NCBI GenBank assembly: GCA_903813345.2
Contig: CAIIXF020000004.1
Span: forward strand, 1,344,513 to 1,404,512
From: Owenia fusiformis
Lineage: Eukaryota > Annelida > Polychaeta > Sabellida > Oweniidae
DNA length: 60,000 nt
Direction: 5' to 3'
The notes under the pieces were generated by a model. The model was not told where the DNA came from and did not search any database. It saw only the letters and a program-made list of their open reading frames with translations. Positions 33,201-45,200 of the stretch are shown one piece after another; positions within the stretch are counted from its first letter, which is position 1, and every line of letters starts with the position of its first letter. Both the position numbers and the translations under genes were made by a program.

Positions 33201-36200
33201 AAAATCCTGGGGTAGAGCGTGCTCTTCGTGCCCGACACGAATACAACATTCCTGCTAGATCATCCACAAAATTCACAAATTCACCAGCCATTGCACCAAT
33301 AAGAATATGGAAAACTATCTCTTTAGAAGTCAAGAACAGTCCCTCAATATCAGCCTTTAAGTCACGTTACAATAAATGGAAATATAACCCCAACCCCCGT
33401 TCAGTGCTGACCACAAAACTAAACCTCAAAAGATCTATCGAAATTAAATTGAATCGTATCCGAGTTGACCTGGCATCCAGAGCAGATTTTTACAGACACA
33501 ATTTTAAAGAGTTTACAGATCCCAGTTGCCCCTGTGGATATCAACAGCAAACTAAGTCGCATTTACTCCTTGATTGCCCTCTATCGAATGGAGCCAGAGA
33601 AGTTTTTACCCAAAACCTGAAGGAGCTGCCTAGTTTTAATTATAACAACTTTGCCACTTTAACAAAGTCTAGTAAAATCAAGATTATGCTTTTTGGAGAT
33701 TGTAAACTTTCAGATGAATGTAACAAAGAAATTACCAATTTATCAGCAAATCTTATAGACAAAATCATCTGATACTTTATAAAAATTCATGATCGTAAGG
33801 ACAAAGTTCAACCCATCTTTCATCAATCATTATCATTCATTCCTTACATTTCCCATAAGGACTATGTAACTCTTATAAAAGACATGACACATGTTTTGAG
33901 AACCATTATAAATATATGTTAATTTGCAAATTTTATAAAGGGAGGCCAATAATGTAATGTTTTACCTAGGCCTTCCTAGTATGTTAACAAGTGTATAATC
34001 TTATTGCAAATAAATAAAACTTAACCTTAAAAAAAACCCCTTCCCAGACCTATATATTTTGAAATTATCCTTTTAATACTGAGTCGCCAGCATTCATAAA
34101 AAATGGTGTTCAAGGTACACTATCTATACAAATTATTTTTGCATCTTGGAAGCCGGGCAGTATCTGTGATTTTATAAAAATTCGGAAATGTTTTTCAGAT
34201 ATGAGCCCCCTCTAAATATTGGGTGCGGAGGAGCTCCATAAACGTACCTCCGCACCCAATATTTAGAGGGGGCTAAAACTACAAAGATTTTTTTTTTGAA
34301 AATTTGTTTTAATACAAACAGTCTGATTAACTATAAAAAGTGAAAATAAACCATATTTGATTGCTTTTGGAGATTTAAAATAAATTGTGAAATAAATTGT
34401 CAATGTACTATTTGTATGCATTAATAATAGAGATATTATTAAGGTTTACTACTCGAATTAGCACTTCACCAAGAAAAATAATATATTTAAATAAATTTTA
34501 TTTCATACTTCATTGTGTCACATTCCAGTTCATATGTTATATTACTCAAATGTTCATAGAAGTAAAATATTCGAATGTGGTGTATGTCACCATGAATGTA
34601 TACTTCAATATATCCTCAAAACATTTGCAGACACGATGGTTGGTTTACTATTATTATAAAATGGATATTTAAACATATAATGTTATGTGGAAACATATAT
34701 ATTGTCACTATCATCATCACAGTCTGTCATCGACTATTTTGAACAGTGAGGTGGATCAGGTCATTTTTACAAGTTTCAATGTTTCCGCACAAATTGTTAT
34801 TTAACTGAAATCTACTTCTTATTCTCAAATAAAATGAACCAGCGCAAGCAGTGACAATTGTCAATCATACTTCTGAAAGACATTCGTAAGAAACCTTCAA
34901 TGACTGAATACGTTCAGTTAATGAAAAAGGCGTGAACATCCTCAACTCAAAACTATCATTTTCCCTTATTAATTTTTAACGTTTTTAGCGGAGTCTTTTG
35001 TTTATTATTTTGAGTGATAGTCTGCGATTAAAAAGATTCCTTGCTTCAAACGATTATGCCTTCTTTTATTTGATTAAAAACACTATGAACAATGGGGGAG
35101 AGCAAACAATGGGGAGCATGAATTTGGACAGCCTTAGCACATCAGTCATGTAGACAATACCAAGTGGCTTGGTAGCTTGCTGCACCAATGATATAGCAGG
35201 ATAATCAATAGTCTTGATCAGCATAGTTTACGGGTAAAATAACAGTTTATGCCATACCACATACCTTATATAATAGGAAAATTAACTTGTAGAACTCTTT
35301 TATGTGCAGCTCTAATGCTTTTCGCAATATCCCAGATGCGAGTAGAAATAATCTTGATTTACGTCATTAAAAATTCACAATTCAGTCAAACTGATGTCAT
35401 ATTTGGAATCTATATGTAAAATAACATTTAGAAATGTGGTTTTGAAAAGAGTTTATCAACTTTGAAAATTGAATTTTCTTTGAAAATGTGACTTCTAGGT
35501 CGGGGAGATTCCATGTTGTAAAACCACAAAAAGTGAAATATCTTTTCATGTGTTGGGCAGATAATATTTTCTTTTACTGGACTATGTTAATTTGTATAAC
35601 TATCAGGGTCACAGGGTCACAGGGTCGGGTTCTTTACACCTTAGCTGATGTTAATAATATGAAAACTTTGGTTGTTTTTGAAATAAAATTAAAAATCTAT
35701 TTCAAAGTTAATAAACATATTTACAAATTTACAGTTTGCGATGGAATTTTCCAAATAAAATTCTACCTTTAACTTTCCTTATCTTAACACTAATCTAATT
35801 AACTTTTCTAATAACTAACTTAACTCACTTCCAATAAACAATAGTTTTCAAATTAAATTTTAATATACTCAACAAGAAGTATATTTGCACTACTGTATAT
35901 AATTGTAACCGCTCACTATTGTCATTAGTAAAGCCTGCTGTAGTCAATAAAATGTAATTTTATGATAATTTAATTATATCACCATATTTTGAAGATCCAC
36001 TGTTGTTATTGTACGAAACACCCGCAGTCTAATAACTCTGCACACTGGTCTGCATCAGCGATAATAATCTGGCACGTACACAATTATAGTTATAGTTACA
36101 TTGTCATAGATGCACAAACACTCGCAGTTTGTAGCTCCTGCACACTGGTTCACACTATCGATATATAAACGGATATGTACACGTCTTGTCTGTAGTTACG

Positions 36201-39200
36201 TCAAATGTTCATTTTACAGATACACAATTCTTACGGTACGAGTAGCTCCTGGACTCTTGCAATAATGTCATATTCACATCACGGATTTTAATCACACGTA
36301 TAATTGTCCTCATCAGTAAGAACAATAGCACGTTAATATACACACTTGTTTCACTTTTCGTAACGATTATTAGTTCTTCATCAGTTAGTAAAAGTTGACA
36401 CTATTGTCACAATTTTCACAAGTTTCACTATCACTATGCAATCACATAAGTTCATAACTGTTGTAGAATATCTCATATTCTAGTTAACTTTCATTTCACA
36501 TATCTCAAATGATGCATAATTCACTTCATATATATCAAAAATATCACATTCCACATTTGTGCTTTTCTCACTCTCTAAAACTATTTCACTTCTACTTTTT
36601 CCCTACATGTCTACTCTATATCACATATATATTGCTTGTTCCCAGTTCCTACACTTAAAATTACAGTGCTAATTTTGACCTAATTTGGTAATAAGTGAAT
36701 GTAAGAATTTGTAGGAAAGGCCAGGGTAATTAAAAATTTGAGGTATATTAGGCTAAACCAATTTAATAAGGTAGTATTTGTGACATTACCCCCTTGTTTG
36801 AGAATATAGTATATATTCTTTAAAATACAAGTACACAGTATGTAATTTATGTTAGTGTGAGTAATACTATATGAGTATATGTAGTATGTAACTAAGTTCT
36901 TTTATGGTTATATTAGACATTTCTACTCAGAAAATCTGCTCCAAAGTTATCTGCTCCTTTAATGACTTCAATTGTGTAATCATATTGCTGTAGAAATAAG
37001 GCCCATCTTGTTAATCTGGCATTTGTCAATTTAGCTTTTTCCAGATAAGCTAATGGTTGGTGATCTGTTTGTATTTTGAATTTGGTGCCATGTAAATATT
37101 CTTGAAATCTGTTGATTCCCCAAACTACTGCCATACATTCACGTTCTACAGTCGAGTAATTTTGTTCACGAGGTGAGAGTTTCTTGCTTGCAGTTGAGAC
37201 AATGTGCAATAAATTATCATGCTCTTGTAGTAATATTGCACCAATTCCCACATCAGAGGCATCTGTTCGCAGGACAAATTGTTTGTCGAAATCCGGTAGT
37301 TTCATGATTGGATGGTTACCTAGTTTTTCCTTAAGTTTGTTGAAGGATTTGGAATGGTTTTCTTCCCACTTCAGTTTATTTGGGTTTCCCTTTTTGGTCA
37401 AGTCTGTCAATGGTGCTGCAATTGTAGCATAGTTGGGAATGAACTTTTGGTAATAACCAATGGATCCCAAAAATGACCTGATTTCTGTTTTGTTTTTAGG
37501 AGGTTGTGCTCTTAATATTTTCTCTACTTTCTGGTTTTGTGTGTGTAGTTCTCCATTTCCAACTTCATGTCCAATGAATTCTAAGGATTCAAAACCAAAG
37601 AAGCATTTTGATGGTTTGACAGTTAAACCAGCTTCTTCAATTCTCTCAAACAACTTTTTGAGAACATTGATGTGCTCGCTCATTGTTTCTGTATATATAA
37701 TTACATCGTCGATGAAATTTTCAACGTTGTCTATGCCGTGTAGTATCATTCTCATCATTTTGTTGTAAGTACTGCCTGCATTTTTCAAACCAAAAGGCAT
37801 TCTCTTGAAGCGAAATAAACCATGATGAGGTGTTCTAAATGCTGTTTTGTCACGATCTGCTTCAGCAACAGGTATTTGCCAGTATCCCTTACAAAAATCT
37901 AGTTTCGAAAATATTTTTCCTTTTGACAATTTTGCAAATATAGATTCTGCAGTGGGCATTGGTTCCGCATCAAATACTGACACCTTGTTCAGCTGTCTAA
38001 AGTCAATCACTGGTCTATTAGTACCATCTTTCTTTTTAACAAGGAAGAGAGGTGCTGAGTATGGAGAATTGGCTTTTTCAATGATATCATACTTAATCAT
38101 TTCATCTATTTCTTTGTTAACATCTTCTTTTGAAGCATGTGGTATTGGGTATGGTTTCCTGCATGTAGGTTTGTCAGATGTAACATGTATTTCATGTTCT
38201 ATTAAGTTTGTACAACCTGGGTTTGAGGAAAAGATTTTTCCATACTTTTTGGTGATGTCTTGGAATTCTTTTATTTGTTTTCCATCTAACTTGTCATTGA
38301 TTTTTATATCATCTACTGTTTCAGTCTTTCCTATACAATTTTGCATGAGGCAATCATTATTCATTTCTTCATCTTCATCATCATCTTCTTCTATGATTCC
38401 AATTGCACTTGCAATGGTATTGATATGATTCTGGATCCCATCTTGACTTGTAATTGTTTCTTCTTTGTTTCTAGTATTGTATTTCTTTAACATGTTAATA
38501 TGAAACAACTTCTTCTTTTCTCCTATCTTGATAAGGTAATCATTGATTCCTTTTTTCTCAATGACTTGGAATGGCCCCTTCCAGTGCATCATTAATTTGT
38601 TGTTGTCAGTTGGAAGAAGTATGAGAACCTCTTCTCCTGGTTTTAAGTTTCTTGGCTTTGATCTTTTATCAAATTGTTTCTTGTATCTGTCTTGATTTTT
38701 TTCCATGATTTCATGAGCTATTTCACATGTAGCTTCAAGTCTATTCCGTAAATCAAGTACGTATTGATATGTTGTTTTTATCTCTTCATCGGCTATTTCT
38801 TTGGTCCAAAGCTCACGTAGAATTGCCATCGGTCCCCTGACAGTTCTGCCATATAGCAACTCAAATGGAGAAAAATGTGTTGATTCTTGAGGTACTTCTC
38901 TGTAGGCGAAAAGAAGTGGTTCCAAGTAGCGATCCCAGTCCTTTGGTTTCTCGTGGCACATACGCTTCAACATAGTTTTCAGGGTCCCATTGAAACGTTC
39001 TACCCCTCCGTTTCCTTGTGGGTGGTATGGTGTAGTGGTGATCTGCTTTATAGATAACAGTCTGCACACTGACTTCATGACATCTGATACGAATTGGGTA
39101 CCTTGGTCATCTATCATCTCTCTTGGAAATCCTACTCTAGAGAAAATTTTTACCAATGCTTCGGCTACACTTTCCGTGTCAATATTTTTCAGAGCTATTG

Positions 39201-42200
39201 CTTCAGGATATTTTGTAGCACTATCTATAAGTGTAAGGATGTATCTATTTTTCAGATCAGTTACTGGGTATAAAGGTCCTACTAAATCAATACTTATTCT
39301 ATGAAATGGAGTGTTGATGATAGGCATCTTTTGCAAGGGTGCTTTTGGTACTCTTCCTTTAGGTATAGTCCGTTGACATATGTCACAAGATTGGCAATAT
39401 CTTTTGACATCACCGTGTATACCTGGCCAGTAAAATTGAGAAATGATTCGATCTAAGGTTTTCTGGGTCCCCAAATGGCCTCCAAGTAGGGAGTCATGGC
39501 CTATTTGCATCACTTGTTTTCGAAATTTCGATGGAACTATTACTTGTGATATATTCTGAGGGTGTTGATGATTGTTGTTATTGTAGTTTCGAATTAGTAC
39601 ACCATTCTTCCACTCAAAGAAGTAGGAACAGTTGTTCTTGGTTGTTTTGACATCTTTTGAGTCAGCTAGCTTTCTCACCTTTTCTAAGGTTATATCATTT
39701 TTCTGCTGATCTTTAAATTCACCATTTGATATTCCAGTTACAATGCATTTTGGTACTTTTAATTTTCTTTTGGGTTTACCTTCTTGTTTTGCTTGTTCTC
39801 TTGTCTGTACTGCAGCTAGTACAATTTCTTTGTCATCAACCTTTTGTGGCTTGATCTTGTTTGTTTCATTATTGTTGTGATTATTTTCCCCAACATTATT
39901 TGGTTCTTCTTTGATGATCATATTTTGGGTATTTTGATCATTTACTTTGCTGGGTTTAATTTTCTCGTGTTCTTCTGCGTTTTCTTTATTAGTTGTACTG
40001 CTCAAGGTAGCACCAGGAATTTCACCAATGATTAATTCACAAATTGGATTTTCAATACAAATGGCTTCTGTAGTTCCAGTGAAAAATGGAGTTTCTACAT
40101 ATATTTCGGCCACATCTGCTGTTCTCATGGTTCTATCAATCATGATATATTTCTTCTGCTTTCCTGTTAACTGTTTTTTTGTCACAAGGCTTGTTTTCAC
40201 TACTACTCCGCTACATCCTGTGTCGCGAAGTACATTCACTCTCTTATTTCCCATAAATCCGATTTCTATAGGAAGTTTTGATATCTTTCCTTGTTTATTA
40301 TCGCAGCTGCAGGATGAACCAACGACTGCTACATTACATCCACATGACAGTATTATACTTTTACCTGGCTTTATTTCACAGTTATGTTCTCTAATATGAC
40401 AGGATGCAGTTGAAATACTATCATCATCACTGCACTCATTCTCAGATGAAGGGTTTTCATCTGATTCATATAAAAGCCCAGCTGCATTTGTTGGTTTCTT
40501 TATTCGGTTTTTAGAACAGTCTTTGGCCATATGTCCTTCTTGAAAACATATATAGCATACTCTGCTGGTTCTTTCTTCTGATTTCTTTTGGTCAGTTTGA
40601 TCTTTTGTCTCGTTTTCTTTAGTGTGTTTCCAATTTTCTTTCCAATTGTTTTTGTATCTTTCAGATCTGAATTTATATCCTGTGGAATAGTCATCTTTTA
40701 GTGAGTGTATACCTCTAGCTTTGGTGTATCTATCTGCTTGTTCTGTGATGTCCCATCGTGTAGTTATGTTGTGTTCTCTAATAAAGGTAGATAACGGCTT
40801 TCCACATGAGTTTAAAAATTGCTCTCTAACAATAAGGTCAGTGATGCCTTCTATGGTTTTGGGTACTTCTGCGAGTTCTATCCATCTATTAAAATAGTTC
40901 TCTATTCTCGCCATATACTGTATAGCACTTTCTCCTTTTTCTGGCTCAGAAGAATAAAATCTCTTTTTGAACCCATATTCTGTCATTTCATAACGCTTTA
41001 AAAGGGCTATTTTCAGTGTTTGGTAACAGGAACATGCAGTCTCTGGTAGTCTGGTATACACTTCAAGTGCTTTTCCTTTTAATAAGGCACTCAAATACAT
41101 GGCATAATTTTCTTCCTTCCATTCTTGAGTTTTTGCGTATCTTTCAAATCTAAGTAGATAAGCATCAATGTTGTCGGTTGTCTCATCAAAGAACGGTAAC
41201 TTTGGAATTTTTGGTATTTGTTGACTCTCTCTGGTAGTGGTTGGTCTTTCTATATTACTTTGTTCTGCTCTGTGGATGCTTTCTAGTTTGATTTTTTCTA
41301 AATCTATTTGAAGCATCAGCTCTTCTTTTCTTTGAGCTCCTAATTCAATGTTTTTCTTGTGTTCTCTTTCATATATTCTATCTTGTCTTTCTTGACATTT
41401 TTCTAATCGATCGCGCTCGGCAAAAATGAACTTTTCTAGTTTCTCGCCTGTATAGCCTAACTTTTCTCCCAATTCCATACATTTCTCCAGGTCTGATTTT
41501 TCTGATACGTCATTGTCTGTCATATCCATTTCCTGTTTTTCTGCCATTTTTCAGTAGTAAGGGAGAAAGTTAAAATACGCGTAAATTTTTAAACATGTAT
41601 AATGTATAACTTGCGCGATCGCGATGTAGGTGTAATTGTAGGTAGCGTGTACTGGATAAGAGATTTAATAGGTGTAATTTTAGGTAGCGTGTACTGGATA
41701 AGAGATTTAATAAAAGGTATATTCAATTTTGTATTGATAAATTGATTTGATTTACTGTATTGGCAGTTTTTTGTTTTGTTTTTTTATAACTTGGCACTAT
41801 CTATTTTATTTTATGTAACTTTCTAACCTAACTCTTAAGCTAATTTAACTTCTAACTATAAGCAAGCTACTTTAACTTTATAATATGCTTATTTGAAATA
41901 AAGTAACATCTAAGTTAAGTAATGGCTATGGACGAGCCCCCATTGTCACAGGGTCGGGTTCTTTACACCTTAGCTGATGTTAATAATATGAAAACTTTGG
42001 TTGTTTTTGAAATAAAATTAAAAATCTATTTCAAAGTTAATAAACATATTTACAAATTTACAGTTTGCGATGGAATTTTCCAAATAAAATTCTACCTTTA
42101 ACTTTCCTTATCTTAACACTAATCTAATTAACTTTTCTAATAACTAACTTAACTCACTTCCAATAAACAATAGTTTTCAAATTAAATTTTAATATACTCA

Positions 42201-45200
42201 ACAAGAAGTATATTTGCACTACTGTATATAATTGTAACCGCTCACTATTGTCATTAGTAAAGCCTGCTGTAGTCAATAAAATGTAATTTTATGATAATTT
42301 AATTATATCACCATATTTTGAAGATCCACTGTTGTTATTGTACGAAACACCCGCAGTCTAATAACTCTGCACACTGGTCTGCATCAGCGATAATAATCTG
42401 GCACGTACACAATTATAGTTATAGTTACATTGTCATAGATGCACAAACACTCGCAGTTTGTAGCTCCTGCACACTGGTTCACACTATCGATATATAAACG
42501 GATATGTACACGTCTTGTCTGTAGTTACGTCAAATGTTCATTTTACAGATACACAATTCTTACGGTACGAGTAGCTCCTGGACTCTTGCAATAATGTCAT
42601 ATTCACATCACGGATTTTAATCACACGTATAATTGTCCTCATCAGTAAGAACAATAGCACGTTAATATACACACTTGTTTCACTTTTCGTAACGATTATT
42701 AGTTCTTCATCAGTTAGTAAAAGTTGACACTATTGTCACAATTTTCACAAGTTTCACTATCACTATGCAATCACATAAGTTCATAACTGTTGTAGAATAT
42801 CTCATATTCTAGTTAACTTTCATTTCACATATCTCAAATGATGCATAATTCACTTCATATATATCAAAAATATCACATTCCACATTTGTGCTTTTCTCAC
42901 TCTCTAAAACTATTTCACTTCTACTTTTTCCCTACATGTCTACTCTATATCACATATATATTGCTTGTTCCCAGTTCCTACACTTAAAATTACAGTGCTA
43001 ATTTTGACCTAATTTGGTAATAAGTGAATGTAAGAATTTGTAGGAAAGGCCAGGGTAATTAAAAATTTGAGGTATATTAGGCTAAACCAATTTAATAAGG
43101 TAGTATTTGTGACAAGATACATAAGAGTAATATGAAAAGTGAACCACTAAAACTGATGCATATTCAAGTTTAAGGGAATTTTGTAATACCCTGCCATGTT
43201 AATTCCCCCGAATCAGCCACCTGGTGGCGAAACTGGTAACTACCTACTCGCATCTGAGTAATTGCAAATGGTCCTAGATTTTTGTCAACTTATTGTTTAG
43301 AATCACCAGCTAATGCATAGTATATTTCTGTCACAGCTGACAACTTAAGAACATGTTCGTCTTTAGCAGCAGAAGATAGCTCACTTGTGAGAGAATGTGG
43401 CATGTCAAATAATACCGGTGCTAGTGGAAGACTTCTTCATATCCCTTTTAAATTTGAAAAAACAGACTTAGTGATCTATACATTAGGTCATTCATATTAT
43501 CTAGTCTTACACCCTATGATGGATGTACCATTGAGAATTACATTACTGATTTATGGAATGTTTTCTGCTTCATTATTCGTATTTTACTATATGTATTCGT
43601 AAATTGAACTTCTGCATTTGTTGAATGCACATTTATGTTCGTAACTTTAGTATTTTCATTCATTTTTTGTATTTTCTGTTCGTGAATCTAATTTGTTTCG
43701 TTAAAACGTATATGTACGTGTTTTATGCCGAAATACATTCAAAATTCCTTATAAGCATTTGTTAGTGACACATTGTATATCCGTATACAAATAAATGTGA
43801 GTTCATTTTGTACATTTATCATTATTTCTGCAAATATATTTGTTTAATATCTACGAACTGAATGTCAAATTTATCAATGAATAAGTACTAGCTTTGGCAT
43901 TTTATTTTTTAATTGTCGAATTTATTTTCGTAACAAGGTAAAATGTTTTCGTAAAAGTGCACATTTATTGTCCGTAAATGTTGTCATTTGTATTCGTAAA
44001 TTGCACTTATATATTCGTTTTTCATTGGTTCATTGAGATCACGTGATCATTCTCAACGAGACATGGTCAACCCATGGTCAGAATCATCACCCCCTCCCCC
44101 ACACATACCTAAAACTCTCGTGTCACGTGACCTATGCCTGGATACTAGCATTTTATATTTGTAAACTCACATTTGTATTCGTAAACTCACATTTATATTC
44201 GTAAATTTTCAATTTATTATTCGCTAATGTTTGAATATTTCTTTGCTTTCTGAAATAATTTATGCGTAATATGCAAGATTATTATTCGTGAAAATACATT
44301 TCTTCGATAAAATAACAGGCAACATTTTGAAATTTACGAATTCTAATCTTCAGTTTGCGAATAATAAATTGTTAGTTTTACAAATGTTCTTAGTCGTTAC
44401 AAACATAAAATGCTCCCGATTTTAGGATCTATTTGTCTATTTGACACATCATATATGAATTTGTAATTTAGGCATTTTATTTGTAAATGTTACATTGATA
44501 TTCGTATAAGGGAATTTATAACAAACGAATAATGAAGCAGTTATGACAGATTTGTGTGTACTCATATATTGGAAGTGTATTGTGCCATTTTTACTGTTCT
44601 GGAGTTCTTTCCCATTGCTGAAAATGTCATAACATTTATCTTTTATCTTATTCTGTTTGGATGTTATGCATCAATCTTCTTTTCATCAATATCCCTATAT
44701 TGTATGCATTGTTATTTGTGTTGAGCATTTCATAAAGTTAAACAGAAGACACATCCTGTTTTCTCTGTTTTATGATATATTGAGATGAGATTTATGATAG
44801 TTCCCATTAACTGAACCAATGACTAACAAATCTGATTTGATAGGGAGATTATTGTGTTTAGTGATTATTGGTACTAGTTCAATAACGTTAATCAAACCAG
44901 ATAAAGTACAATCTGTATGAAACCAGTGTGCAAAATCCAAAACACTGATTGGTTGGCAGGGCTCCAGCCTGGCACATTGACAAGTTGACCACATTTATTT
45001 ATGTGGTGATCAACACTGACTGTATATGTTGAACTAGTTAAGAAATGAGGAATATTATTTTAATTTATTGTCAAATTAGTGCCTTTTGACACCTCGTTCA
45101 CCATGTTAAATCTCACAAATCTTTTCTTATATATAAAGGAGTATTTTGATACAGGTCTCTTGCCGGCTCGTTAAAATATAAGTACTTTCACTTTCTAGAG

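Larger units (their letters stand above)
35615..43114 (-). mobile_element. Intact 7.5-kb Gmr1-like Ty3/gypsy LTR retrotransposon
   Basis: Two 1171-bp LTRs (35615-36785 and 41944-43114) flank a single 1544-codon gag-pol frame on the minus strand. Integrase precedes reverse transcriptase and RNase H, the Ty1/copia-like order known in Ty3/gypsy elements of the Gmr1 group. The LTRs appear identical by eye except at the outermost left base, which implies a recent insertion. A primer site complementary to proline tRNA and a purine-rich tract lie in the expected places. It sits antisense in intron 1 of peptide gene 2. Confidence 0.93.

Noticed and set aside
32382-34033. Active LINE
   Set aside because: It lacks the 5' half, has a stop codon in frame and a deletion between the reverse transcriptase and C-terminal parts.
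37847-38428. 193-codon plus-strand frame inside the LTR element
   Set aside because: It is antisense to the reverse-transcriptase region of the long gag-pol frame and shows no features of its own.
35615-43114. Endogenous retrovirus with envelope
   Set aside because: No envelope-like frame lies between RNase H and the 3' LTR; only about 127 bp separate them.
43387-43602. 71-codon plus-strand frame with a hydrophobic end
   Set aside because: No family resemblance, and it lies in repeat-rich intron sequence; hydrophobic stretches are common by chance in AT-rich DNA.
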